Below, piece by piece: positions 27,999 to 37,867 of a stretch of DNA of 56,844 nt. The translations under genes and the position numbers were made by a program. Position 1 is the stretch's first letter, and the number at the start of each line of letters is the position of its first letter. A model generated the notes under the pieces. The model was given only the letters and a program-made list of their open reading frames with translations, had not been told where the DNA came from and ran no database searches. Source of the stretch: CAZJHX01 sp964545715 (GTDB lineage: Bacteria > Myxococcota_A > UBA9042 > GCA-2863065); NCBI GenBank assembly GCA_964545715.1, contig CAZJHX010000064.1, positions 1-56,844 on the forward strand, read 5' to 3'.

Positions 27999-30362
27999 AT
28001 GAAGCGAAGGGATTTCTTGAAGCGCTCGGCTATGGCCGCCGCCGTCGCCGCCGCTGCGGAGGCAGGTGCGGGCGAGCCGCCGGTCGTGCCCGGAGTGAAA
28101 TGGGACAAAGCGCCCTGTCGCTTCTGTGGAACCGGCTGCCACGTGCAGGTCGGCGTGCAGGATGACCGGGTCGTCGCGATCGCCGGGGACCGCAAGGCCG
28201 ACGTCAACAAAGGTCTCTTGTGCGTCAAGGGCTACCATGTGGGCGGCGCTCTCTACGGACGCGACCGCCTGACCGTGCCGCTGCTGCGCAAGAACGGGCG
28301 ACTGACGCCCATCTCGTGGAGCGAGGCGCTGGAGACGATCGCCGACCGCATCGAGGCCGCGCCGGGCCGGTTCGCCATCTACGGCAGCGGCCAGTGGACG
28401 ATTCCGGAGGGATACGTCGCCCAGAAGTTCATCAAGGGTGGGCTGTCCAACAACAACATCGATCCCAACGCGCGCCTGTGCATGGCGTCGGCTGTGACGG
28501 GCTTTCTGGCGACCTACGGCGTGGATGAGCCCGCCGGGTGCTACGCCGATCTGGACAAATGCGACGTGGTCATCACGTGGGGAAACAACCCCGCAGAGAT
28601 GCACCCCGTGCTGTTCTCGCGCGTGATCGACCGACGATCCCGCGGGGAGAAGGTCACGCTGATCGACATCGCGACACGGCGCACCCGCACCAGCGCCCAC
28701 GCGGACCACACGCTGATGTTCAAGCCCAACACGGACCTGGCGATCGCCAACGGCATCATGCACCTGCTGCTGGCCAACGGCACATGGGACAAGGACTTCG
28801 TCGCCAAGCATTGCAGCTTCCGCGCAGATGGCGAGAAGCCGTCGCTGTTCGGGCAGGCCATTACGTTTGAAGAGCTGAAGACGCGCCTCATGGAGTACAC
28901 GCCGCAGCGGGTCGAGGAGATCAGCGGCGTACCGGCGGACGATATCCGCATGCTGGCCAAGCTGTTCGGTGACCGCTCGCTGCGGATCACCAGCCTGTGG
29001 TGCATGGGCGCCAACCAGCACACCCGCGGGACGGCGATGAACACCCTGATCCATGGCGTGCACCTGCTCAGCGGCCACTTCGGAAAGCCGGGCGACGCGC
29101 CGACCAGCCTCACCGGCCAACCCTCGGCCTGTGGAACCGCGCGCGAAGTGGGTACGCTGGCGCACGCGCTGCCCGGCGGCCGCATCGTCAAAAAGGCCGC
29201 CCATCGTCAGCAGTCAGAGGCGCTATGGAACCTGCCGGCCGGCAGGATCAACGCAAAACCCGGGCACCACACGGTGAAGATGTGGGAGTCGTTCTGCACA
29301 CCGACCGACAAGGGCGGCGACATCGGCACGATCTGGGTGCAGGTGACCAACCCCGGGCAGACGCTGCCCAACCTCAAGAAGCTGTTCACCGGCAAGCGCG
29401 GGCTCAAGGACAAGTTCCTCATCGTGTCGGAGGTGTACCCCAACGCGACGACTGCGCTGGCGGACCTGGTGCTGCCGTCCTCGATGTGGGTCGAGAAGAA
29501 CGGCATCTTCGGCAACTCGGAGCGGCGCACGCAGCAGTGGTTCAAGATGGTGGAGCCGCCCGGTGAGGCGCGCGACGATGCGTGGCAGATCATCGCCGTC
29601 GCCCGCAAGCTGTACGAGCGCGGCATGGCCGGGATGAAGGACAAGGACGGGCGCTTTCTGTTCCACATCGAGGGAAGCGACGCGCCCATCTGGGACTTCT
29701 CCCACTACTACGACGTCAACGTGGACAAGGCGCTGTTCGAGGAGTACCGCGGCTTCACCCGACTGAAGCACAAGGACCTGGCGCCCTACGACGAGTACGT
29801 CAAGACTCGCGGCCTGCGCTGGCCGGTGGTGCGGCAGCCGGACGGCTCTTGGCGGGAGACCCGCTTCCGCTTCTCGGAGTTCGATGATCCGTACGTGCGC
29901 GAGGGGTCGGAGATCGACTTCTATCACTCGACCAGCAAGGACGGGCGCGCGCAGATCTGGTTCAGGCCGTACGAGCCGCCGCCCGAGGCCCCGGACGCGG
30001 AGTACCCGCTGTGGCTGTGCACCGGGCGCGTGCTCGAGCACTGGCACAGCGGCAGCATGACGATGCGCGTCCCGCAGCTGCGGCGTGCGATGCCCAACGC
30101 ATACGTGGAGCTCCATCCGGACGACGCGGTTGCGGCCGGCATCGGCAACGGCGAGCGCGTGCGGGTGACGTCCCGGCGCGGCAGCGTGGAGCTGGTCGCC
30201 TGGGTGGACGGGCGGGGCTCACCGCCGCAGGGTACGGTCTTTGTGCCGTTCTTTGACGAGCGGATCGCGATCAACGAGGTGACGCTGGACGCACACGACC
30301 CCATCTCTAAACAGCCCGACTTCAAGAAGTGCGCGGTGCGTATCGAGCGGGCCCGGGCCTGA
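27999..30362 (+). CDS. napA: Periplasmic nitrate reductase catalytic subunit
   Basis: 787 residues. Reduces nitrate to nitrite at a Mo-bis-MGD centre in the periplasm. The Tat signal is RRDFLKRSAMAAAVAAAA. The [4Fe-4S] ligands are Cys40, Cys43, Cys47 (CRFCGTGC) and Cys75 (LLCVKGYH). The Mo ligand is Cys161 in RLCMASAVTGF, followed by YGVDEPAGCYADL; this CMASA context distinguishes NapA from formate dehydrogenases (SeCys/Cys with other flanks) and from Nar (Asp). The C-terminal MGD domain has LWLCTGRVLEHWHSGSMTMRVP. Between NapD and NapB. Confidence 0.97.
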   Translation: MKRRDFLKRSAMAAAVAAAAEAGAGEPPVVPGVKWDKAPCRFCGTGCHVQVGVQDDRVVAIAGDRKADVNKGLLCVKGYHVGGALYGRDRLTVPLLRKNGRLTPISWSEALETIADRIEAAPGRFAIYGSGQWTIPEGYVAQKFIKGGLSNNNIDPNARLCMASAVTGFLATYGVDEPAGCYADLDKCDVVITWGNNPAEMHPVLFSRVIDRRSRGEKVTLIDIATRRTRTSAHADHTLMFKPNTDLAIANGIMHLLLANGTWDKDFVAKHCSFRADGEKPSLFGQAITFEELKTRLMEYTPQRVEEISGVPADDIRMLAKLFGDRSLRITSLWCMGANQHTRGTAMNTLIHGVHLLSGHFGKPGDAPTSLTGQPSACGTAREVGTLAHALPGGRIVKKAAHRQQSEALWNLPAGRINAKPGHHTVKMWESFCTPTDKGGDIGTIWVQVTNPGQTLPNLKKLFTGKRGLKDKFLIVSEVYPNATTALADLVLPSSMWVEKNGIFGNSERRTQQWFKMVEPPGEARDDAWQIIAVARKLYERGMAGMKDKDGRFLFHIEGSDAPIWDFSHYYDVNVDKALFEEYRGFTRLKHKDLAPYDEYVKTRGLRWPVVRQPDGSWRETRFRFSEFDDPYVREGSEIDFYHSTSKDGRAQIWFRPYEPPPEAPDAEYPLWLCTGRVLEHWHSGSMTMRVPQLRRAMPNAYVELHPDDAVAAGIGNGERVRVTSRRGSVELVAWVDGRGSPPQGTVFVPFFDERIAINEVTLDAHDPISKQPDFKKCAVRIERARA

Positions 30363-30363
30363 C

Positions 30364-31065
30364 GTGGGCGTACGCTGGATCAACGTATTGTTGGCGGTCG
30401 CGATCGGTGGCGCGTTCGGCGGGTTTCTGCTCGGCGTACGCCCGACGGCCAAGTCCGAGCGGGTCACCACGCCGGCACCTGTGATGCAGCCGGCCGAGGC
30501 CGCGGTGACCTATCGCGAGCTGCGGGACGCGCGGCGTGGACCAAACGCCGGGTTCCGCGTGGCGATCGCTGATCTACCGCCGACGGTTGTGACCTCGGAC
30601 CCGGCCCAACAGACCGAGGCGGATCGGCGGGGCGCGCTGGTCGACCGAGCGCGGCACCGAGCATTTGCAGGCGCGCCGCCCACGATCCCGCACGCGGTCA
30701 CCGAGCAGACGGTGGCGTCCTGCCTGGCGTGTCACGGAACGCCGGTGACGATCGGCGGGAAGACGGCGCCGCAGATCAGCCATCGCGCCTACGGCAGCTG
30801 CACCCAGTGCCATGTCCCGCAGCACGACGCGACAACGGCGGACGCGGGCTGGGCGCCCAACGACTTTGTGGGGATGGCGCCCGTGATCAGAGGCGAGCGC
30901 GCCTGGGCCGGAGCGCCGCCGACGATACCGCACACGACGTGGATGCGCAGCAAATGCGGCAGCTGCCATGGACCCCACGGACGCTTCGGTATGCAGAGCA
31001 CACACCCGGAGCGACGCAGCTGTACACAGTGCCACGCACCCTCAGCAAGGCTGGACCAACGATGA
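30364..31065 (+). CDS. napB: Tandem NapB-like tetraheme cytochrome
   Basis: 233 residues with an N-terminal membrane anchor or uncleaved signal (INVLLAVAIGGAFGGFLLG). Ordinary NapB carries two hemes; here the unit is duplicated. Unit 1: FAGAPPTIPH, CLACH (Cys120), ISHR, CTQCHVPQ (Cys146). Unit 2: WAGAPPTIPH, CGSCH (Cys198), THPERRSCTQCH (Cys220). So four hemes are expected. The first unit is closest to canonical NapB; the second may come from duplication or fusion. GTG start 1 nt after napA. The stop overlaps the next start as ATGA. Accepts electrons for NapA. Confidence 0.88.
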   Translation: MGVRWINVLLAVAIGGAFGGFLLGVRPTAKSERVTTPAPVMQPAEAAVTYRELRDARRGPNAGFRVAIADLPPTVVTSDPAQQTEADRRGALVDRARHRAFAGAPPTIPHAVTEQTVASCLACHGTPVTIGGKTAPQISHRAYGSCTQCHVPQHDATTADAGWAPNDFVGMAPVIRGERAWAGAPPTIPHTTWMRSKCGSCHGPHGRFGMQSTHPERRSCTQCHAPSARLDQR

Positions 31066-31367
31066 GCGCGCACCCCACGGATCCCAGCATGCCGGCGCTG
31101 TATCAGGCCGTCTTGGACGCCGAGTCGACGGGCGCCCTGCTGGACGATATCGGACAAACGCAGGTGTTGGAGGTGATCGCGCGTGACCCAGCGGCGCGGC
31201 GAGCTTCGAGGCAAACGCTCACGCTGAGCGCGGCGCGCGCACTGTTCGAGGGCGGGCAGGTGCATGCGCTGCAAATACAGTATCTTTTTGAAGACACTCA
31301 TTGGTGTGACACGCTCATGAGGACCGACGGCGGAGTGCGCGTCGTGCGGATTGCCCATGAGAGCTGA
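31062..31367 (+). CDS. Unrecognised 101-residue protein in the nap operon
   Basis: Starts with an ATGA overlap on napB and its 3' end overlaps the protoglobin kinase by 11 nt, so it is certainly part of the operon. No signal peptide, membrane helix or CXXCH. The N-terminal 65 residues look helical (LYQAVLDAESTGALLDDIGQ); the C-terminus looks like a small beta unit (LQIQYLFEDTHWCDTLM, GGVRVVRIAH) with a single Cys. I do not recognise a family. A cytoplasmic accessory or sensing role is a guess from position only. Confidence 0.7.
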   Translation: MSAHPTDPSMPALYQAVLDAESTGALLDDIGQTQVLEVIARDPAARRASRQTLTLSAARALFEGGQVHALQIQYLFEDTHWCDTLMRTDGGVRVVRIAHES

Positions 31368-32478
31368 TTTGGAAGCCACCTTATTCGAACAGATGAAGTC
31401 ATATGTCGGCTTCGAAGCGGATGACGCGGCCGCTCTGAACACGCTGGCCGCGACCGTCGGGCCGCACCTCGAGGACATCGTCGCGGACTTCTACGATCGT
31501 ATCGACGACGAGCCCGGCGCGCAGGCGGTGGTGGCGGCACACAGCTCGCGCGAGCGACTGTCCAAGACCCTGCTGCAGTGGCTGCGTGAGTTTCTCGACG
31601 GTCCGTACGACGCCCACTACTACCAGCGCCGCGCGCGAATCGGGCAGGTGCATGTGCGCATCGGGCTACCCCCACACTACGTCTTTACGGCCATGAACGT
31701 GCTGCGACTCGGCCTGATACCGCATGCCACGACCGAGCAGCGCGTGGCCGTACACAAGCTGATGGACCTGGAGCTTGGCATCATCAACAATGTGTACTGG
31801 GATCACATCGGCGCTGAGCTGCAACGCAATGAGCGACTGGCGACGATCGGCGAGCTGGCAGGCAGCTTCGCGCACGAGATCCGCAATCCGCTGAGCGCGA
31901 TGCAGAACGCCGCCTACTTCTTGAACTACAAGATCGGCAGCGGTGGCGACGAGCGAGTGCAGCGCCACCTGGAGGTGATGCGCACCAAAGTGGAGGAGTG
32001 CAACCGGCTGGTGGGCAGCCTCCTGGAGTTCGCGCGAGAGCGACAGCCGATCTCGTCCGAGATCCCGATGCGCGCGCTGTTGACGTCGGTTCGGGAAGAG
32101 GTGGCCGCCGACGGCGCGCCGGTAAACGTGACCATCCCCGAGGAGATGATCACGTTCACCGGCGATGAAGTGCAGCTCCGCGCGCTGCTTCGCAATCTGG
32201 TGAGAAACGCGCAGCAGGCGGTCGGCGACGCGGGGTCCGTGTCGATGTCGCTGAGCGTCACGGACCGCGCCATCACCATCGAGGTCGCGGACGATGGCGT
32301 CGGCATCGAAGCCGACATGCTCGAGAAGATCTTCGCACCGCTCGTCACCACCAAGACCTATGGACTGGGCCTTGGATTGCCGTATTGCCGCCGCGTCGCC
32401 AGAGCGCACGGCGGCTCGCTGGCGGTGACCTCCACGCTGGGGCAGGGATCGACATTCACTTTGGAGTTGCCACGATGA
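31357..32478 (+). CDS. Protoglobin-domain sensor histidine kinase
   Basis: 373 residues from ATG 31357. The N-terminal 150 residues are a protoglobin (globin-coupled sensor): FYDRI, HYYQRRARIGQVHVRIGLPPHYV, with His99 as likely proximal heme ligand. Then HisKA with FAHEIRNPLS (His173 phosphorylated) and HATPase_c with NLVRNAQQAV, DDGVGI and GLGLGLPYCRRV. No membrane segment: a soluble heme sensor of O2, NO or CO. It sits between napB and an NtrC-type regulator whose coding region follows at once, so that regulator is the probable target. NO or O2 sensing fits nitrate respiration. Confidence 0.92.
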   Translation: MRADLEATLFEQMKSYVGFEADDAAALNTLAATVGPHLEDIVADFYDRIDDEPGAQAVVAAHSSRERLSKTLLQWLREFLDGPYDAHYYQRRARIGQVHVRIGLPPHYVFTAMNVLRLGLIPHATTEQRVAVHKLMDLELGIINNVYWDHIGAELQRNERLATIGELAGSFAHEIRNPLSAMQNAAYFLNYKIGSGGDERVQRHLEVMRTKVEECNRLVGSLLEFARERQPISSEIPMRALLTSVREEVAADGAPVNVTIPEEMITFTGDEVQLRALLRNLVRNAQQAVGDAGSVSMSLSVTDRAITIEVADDGVGIEADMLEKIFAPLVTTKTYGLGLGLPYCRRVARAHGGSLAVTSTLGQGSTFTLELPR

Positions 32479-32519
32479 TGGCGCACGTGAGTCCACCAAG
32501 CCGCAAGGGACGGGAGAGT

Positions 32520-33925
<1,406 letters not shown>

Positions 33926-33929
<4 letters not shown>

Positions 33930-35467
33930 TCACCGCGTACGAGCCTATTTTGTTGCTGGAGGATGATGCCGGCGTTCGAGATACGCTGGTCGACATCCTG
34001 GAAGACCGCGGCTACACGGTCGAGGCGGTCGCGTCCGTAGCCGAAGCGAGCGGGCCCCTGCCGCCGTTCGGAATCGCGCTCGTGGACATCAACCTGCCGG
34101 ACGGCAGCGGCGTGGACGTCGCCCGCATGCTGCGCGAGACCCAGCCGGACGTAGACATCGTGTTCGTCACGGCGGCGGCGTCCCTGGATACCGCGATCGA
34201 CGCGCTGGAGATGGGCGCCGTTCGATACCTGCAGAAGCCCTGCCCGCCCACCACGCTGCTGGACGTGTTGGGCCAGATCGGCGAGGCGCGCGAGCTGCGG
34301 CGCGAGGCGGCGCTCCAGCGCAGACGGGTGGCCGGTGTGGCCACGATGACTCAACAGCTGCTGACCACGCTCGACTTCGACAAAGTCGCGACCATCGGCC
34401 TGGGTGCGATGCGACAGGCGACCGATGTCGATGCGGCCGCATTTGTGGCGCAGCGCCCCCGGCGGTCCAAGACGTTCGTCGTCGGCGAGCTGGCGCCCGC
34501 CGTCCTTGCGCGGCTGGAGGACGCCACCTGGACGCGGTCGGCGGGTGCGCTGGGCATCGGTGGGCAGCTTCACCGAGACGATCGCCTGGTCCCGGGCGCT
34601 CACATCTCCTGCGCAAGCCTCGGCGGGGTGGAAGGCACGCTGGACGGCACGCTGTTCTTGCAGCACACGACCCCGGAGCTGGACGAGGAGATGGTCACGC
34701 TGCTCGGCACCCAGTTGGTGGTGGCGCTGCAGCAGGCGGCGCTGCACGAGGATCTGCGCGCCGCTCACGAGCAGATGCGCGCCACGCATCGGACGCTGGT
34801 CGAGGCGGAGAAGCAGTCGGCGATCGGACGCCTGGCAGCGGGGGTGGCGCATGAGATCGGGACACCACTGAACATTATCAGTGGGCGCGCGGAGGTACTG
34901 CTGGGTCGCGCGGCGCCGGACTCGCGCATGGCCACCGGCCTGCAGACGATCGTGAGCCAGATCGACCGCATCGCGGCGCTGGTGCGGCAGATGCTGGACT
35001 TCTCACGCGCCGAGACGGACGGCCGGCAGCGCATTCCGATCACAGCGGTGCTGTCCGAGACGCTGCCGCTGCTGGAGACCCGCGTGATGAAGCGGCAGGT
35101 CTCGATCACCAATCGCGTCAGTGACGGATCGTGCATGGTGTACGGCAGCCTGCATCAGCTGCAGCAGGTGGTGTTGAACCTGGTGCTGAACGCGGTCGAC
35201 GCGGGCGCTGAGGCGATCGTCATCGACTGCGCCCACCCGGCTGAGGGCTCGCTGCGCCTCACATTCGAAGACGACGGCAGCGGCATCGACGCCGACAAGG
35301 CCGAGACGATCTTCGAGCCGTTCTACACCACCAAGCCGCGCGGCGCCGGCACGGGACTGGGCCTGGCCGTGGTCAGGGGCATCGTCAACGACCACGGCGG
35401 GCGCATCTACGTCGAGCAGCCGGACATTGGCGGCACTCGCTTCTGCGTCGAGCTGCCGACGGCCTAG
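33926..35467 (+). CDS. Receiver-GAF-histidine kinase hybrid
   Basis: About 513 residues if it starts at CTG 33926 (reads ITAYEPILLLEDDAGVRD after the start); the first conventional start, TTG 33950, would cut into the first strand of the receiver. Receiver about 8-125 with LLLEDDAG, Asp in ALVDINLPDG and Lys in YLQKPC; a GAF-like middle about 140-280; HisKA with GVAHEIGTPLNIISGRAE; HATPase_c with NLVLNAVDAG, DDGSGI and GTGLGLAVVRGI. Soluble. It probably takes part in a phosphorelay with the protoglobin kinase and the NtrC protein. The stop codon is the insertion point of the MITE-like element. Confidence 0.9.
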
Positions 35468-35648
35468 GTGACTGGTGCCAAACGGCGTTGCGTCCCTCGT
35501 GGAGCCTCGCCTGGCGATCTCGGCGCCGAGCGAAGCGAGGGGACGGAACGTGTGAAGGCGGGCCCTTAGGCCCGTCGAGCGCGTTCCGCGCCGAGAGCGC
35601 CGGCGAGGCTCCGCGAGGGGCGTGACGTCGTTCGGCACCAGTCACCTA
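35465..35648. mobile_element. MITE-like palindrome inserted at CTAG with TA duplication
   Basis: The ends are perfect 15-bp inverted repeats, TAGGTGACTGGTGCC and its complement. The arms stay complementary for about 60 bp with seven substitutions (six transitions) and one indel, and the centre is GGGCC-CTTA-GGCCC. No transposase is encoded. Both ends read CTAG across the junction, as expected for IS630/Tc1-mariner-type insertion at CTAG with TA duplicated. The left TA is part of the TAG stop of the hybrid kinase, which the insertion regenerates. It would fold into a long RNA hairpin and may end or protect the nap operon transcript. Confidence 0.7.
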
Positions 35649-35659
35649 GTAGGCTGTCT

Positions 35660-37027
35660 TTATACAGTAGCGGAGTAGCGGGTGGTCGAGGTGTCCGGCG
35701 TGCGCCAGCCGTCGAATTGCATGGCGATCGGGCGCAGGAAATAGCGTCCGAGCTCGGTGACATCCAGGCCATCGCGACGCAGCACGATCAAGCCGTCGTC
35801 CTCATAAGGGCGCAGCGCGGCGAGCGCGTCTGGGAACGCGGCCCACAGATCCATCTCCGCCGTGGAGCGCACCTCCAGCCGGCACAGAATGTCGTGAATC
35901 ACGCCACCTCGAACCCGATCTTCGCCGGACATGCGGTGACCGCGCACGGTGGCGATGCCGTCGGTGGCGCGCTGATAGGCCTTCACGACAGGCGCGTTTT
36001 GGACGAAGAGCGGAGCGGCGGCGGTGCCGATCTTGCCGATGGCCGAGGTGCCCAGCCCGATCAGGTCCGGCTCATGGGTTGTGGTGTACCCCATGAACGT
36101 GCGCGAGAGCGTGCCGGCGCGCCGCGCCGCGATCATTGGATCGGACGGCAGGGCGAAGTGGTCCAGACCGATGGACTTGTATCCCGCCTGCAGCAGCGCG
36201 TCGGCCGCAGTGGCGAAGAGGGCGACGCGGTCCTGGGCGCCGGGCAGCGGGTTGCGCTCCAGACGGCGCTGCTGAGGACGCAGCCAGGGCACGTGGGCAT
36301 AGCCGTACAGGGCGATGCGATCAGGTCGCATCGAGTTGACGACGCAGTCGCTCATCCACGCCATGGAGGCGGGGGTCTGCAGGGGCAGGCCGTACATGAG
36401 GTCGATGTTGATGTTGGTGGCCCCGGCGTGGCGAGCCGCGCGGATCAGCGACGCGACGTGGCCGCCGTCCATCGTGCGCCCGATGGCCTTTCCGACGCCG
36501 GGATCGATATCCTGGACGCCGAAGCTGAGGCGCGTGAAGCCCAACTTGACGATGGCCTCGACGTCGGCGCGCTTTGCCGGGCGCGGGTCCAGCTCGACGG
36601 AGAACTCGGCATCCGGCGCGAAGTTGAACGCGCCGCGCAGTGTGCCGAGCATGCGGCCGAGCTGCTCGGGGGACAGATGGTTGGGTGTGCCGCCGCCGAC
36701 GTGCAGCGACCGGATGGTGCGCTCGCTGCCGAAGAGCCCGGAGACGGTGGCCACCTCGACCGCCAGCTGGTCGACGTAGGTGTCGATCACGGCTGGACGG
36801 CGCTGGATGCTCACGTTGCAGCCGCAGTACCAGCAGCGCTCTGCGCAAAACGGCAGATGCACGTAGATGGCAGCCTCGGCGGTCGAGCTGCGCGCCTCCG
36901 CCAGCGCCTGTCGGTAGTCATCCGGTCCAACCGCGTCGGTCCAGACCGGCACGGGCGGATACGAGGTGTAGCGGGGCCCGCGCCCACCGTACCGAGCGAT
37001 CAGGTCCTCCGATGGGCGGGGGATCAT
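35660..37027 (-). CDS. hemN: Oxygen-independent coproporphyrinogen III oxidase
   Basis: 455 residues from ATG 37027. Radical SAM enzyme that makes protoporphyrinogen IX without oxygen. YTSYPPVPVWT at the N-terminus is typical of HemN; the Fe-S site is CAERCWYCGC (Cys61, 65, 68, plus Cys70); HVGGGTPNHL and ELDPRP are also conserved. It starts 7 nt after the Crp/Fnr gene and so shares its sigma-54/FNR-like promoter region. Heme made under anoxia would supply the eight c-type hemes of the nap island and the protoglobin. Confidence 0.95.
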   Translation of the reverse strand: MIPRPSEDLIARYGGRGPRYTSYPPVPVWTDAVGPDDYRQALAEARSSTAEAAIYVHLPFCAERCWYCGCNVSIQRRPAVIDTYVDQLAVEVATVSGLFGSERTIRSLHVGGGTPNHLSPEQLGRMLGTLRGAFNFAPDAEFSVELDPRPAKRADVEAIVKLGFTRLSFGVQDIDPGVGKAIGRTMDGGHVASLIRAARHAGATNINIDLMYGLPLQTPASMAWMSDCVVNSMRPDRIALYGYAHVPWLRPQQRRLERNPLPGAQDRVALFATAADALLQAGYKSIGLDHFALPSDPMIAARRAGTLSRTFMGYTTTHEPDLIGLGTSAIGKIGTAAAPLFVQNAPVVKAYQRATDGIATVRGHRMSGEDRVRGGVIHDILCRLEVRSTAEMDLWAAFPDALAALRPYEDDGLIVLRRDGLDVTELGRYFLRPIAMQFDGWRTPDTSTTRYSATV

Positions 37028-37034
37028 AGCGCCC

Positions 37035-37715
37035 TCACGGCCGGAATTTGTCCATATCCGGGATGAAGAAGCGGCGGCCGTCGGTGACGAGGAGGCCCTG
37101 GTCACGCAGGCGGTGAGCGGTGCGAATCACGGTCTCGAGCGTGGTGCCGGCGAGCGCGGCGAGCTCAGCCCGGGTCAGTCCCAGGTCCAGAAGCAGTCCG
37201 CGTACGTCGCCGAAGACGCCGAACCGGGTGGCCAGATCGACCAGCATGCGGCGAATGCGGACCTCCACGCGCTCGGTCGCCAAGCTGGTCGCCCGTGCGG
37301 TGTCGTGGCGATAGCGTCGCGCCATCTGCGTGTCGAACGCCGCGCGGGCCTCAGGGTGCTTGCGCAGGAAGGCGCGGAAGTTCTCGTAGCTGACGGTCAG
37401 CGCTGAGGTGCGGGTGTGGGTGCGAATGGTGTGGGGCTCGACCCCGCCGTCCAGCAGCCCGATCGCGCCGAGCACCTCGCCGCGTCCGTGCACGTCCAGG
37501 ATGGTGCGCTCGCCTTCGACGTCCGCGCACTCGCGCAGCACTTTGCCGAACAGCATGATGTGGACCTCGCCGCTTTTGCGGCCCTGCTCACAGATCGTCG
37601 TACGACGCCCCCAGCGACTGGTGGTGCCTACCCGCATGAGCTCTGTCGGCCAGCCGCCGGGCAGCGCTTCTCCATTACCGTGCAAGTTAGACAAGGGTGC
37701 GTACATCGATGACAT
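37035..37715 (-). CDS. Crp/Fnr-family regulator
   Basis: 226 residues from ATG 37715, with GGAGGA eight bases upstream. Cyclic-nucleotide-binding fold (GEVHIMLFGKVLRECADVEGERTILDVHGRGEVLGAIGLLDGG shows the typical strand/Gly pattern), a dimer helix, and a winged helix-turn-helix (LGLTRAELAALAGTTLETVIRTAHRLRDQGLL). The N-terminal Cys set of FNR is absent; only two scattered Cys are present. It is therefore not an Fe-S FNR and is more like DNR/NNR-type NO sensors or CRP-like proteins. First gene of an operon with hemN. An FNR/DNR-like box 70 bp upstream suggests autoregulation. Confidence 0.9.
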   Translation of the reverse strand: MSSMYAPLSNLHGNGEALPGGWPTELMRVGTTSRWGRRTTICEQGRKSGEVHIMLFGKVLRECADVEGERTILDVHGRGEVLGAIGLLDGGVEPHTIRTHTRTSALTVSYENFRAFLRKHPEARAAFDTQMARRYRHDTARATSLATERVEVRIRRMLVDLATRFGVFGDVRGLLLDLGLTRAELAALAGTTLETVIRTAHRLRDQGLLVTDGRRFFIPDMDKFRP

Positions 37716-37763
37716 GTGGGCTCCTCCGTGATCCGTCCGATACATCCGTCGGCGGAGGACATT

Positions 37764-37779
37764 TGCACCGGGTGTGCCA
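37764..37779 (-). promoter_or_regulatory. Sigma-54 promoter of the crp-hemN operon
   Basis: Minus-strand TGGCACACCCGGTGCA: GG (37778-37777), N10, GC (37766-37765), 10 of 12 consensus positions. The predicted start near 37753 leaves a 38-nt leader with the GGAGGA site. Confidence 0.55.
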
Positions 37780-37784
37780 AACCT

Positions 37785-37798
37785 CTGATCGAGGTCAA
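37785..37798 (-). promoter_or_regulatory. FNR/DNR-like box upstream of the Crp/Fnr gene
   Basis: Minus-strand TTGACCTCGATCAG compared with TTGAT-N4-ATCAA: 8 of 10 positions. It is centred about 38 bp before the predicted sigma-54 start and touches the -24 element, so binding could repress it or serve another promoter. Confidence 0.45.
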
Positions 37799-37867
37799 GT
37801 ACCCGATTATCAAATGTGAGCGCGGGGCGATTCGTCCCAAGCATGGGGCGAACCGTCTTGTTTGGGG

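Noticed and set aside
27138..29204. 688-codon frame that includes the tetraheme cytochrome
   Set aside because: Only the part from about 27698 down is real; the upstream part is antisense to napD and napA.
35385..35645. Short frames inside the MITE-like element
   Set aside because: They exist only because of its GC-rich palindrome; no start signal or known motif.
37035..37715. Crp/Fnr protein as a true Fe-S FNR
   Set aside because: The N-terminal Cys cluster is absent; only two unrelated Cys are present.
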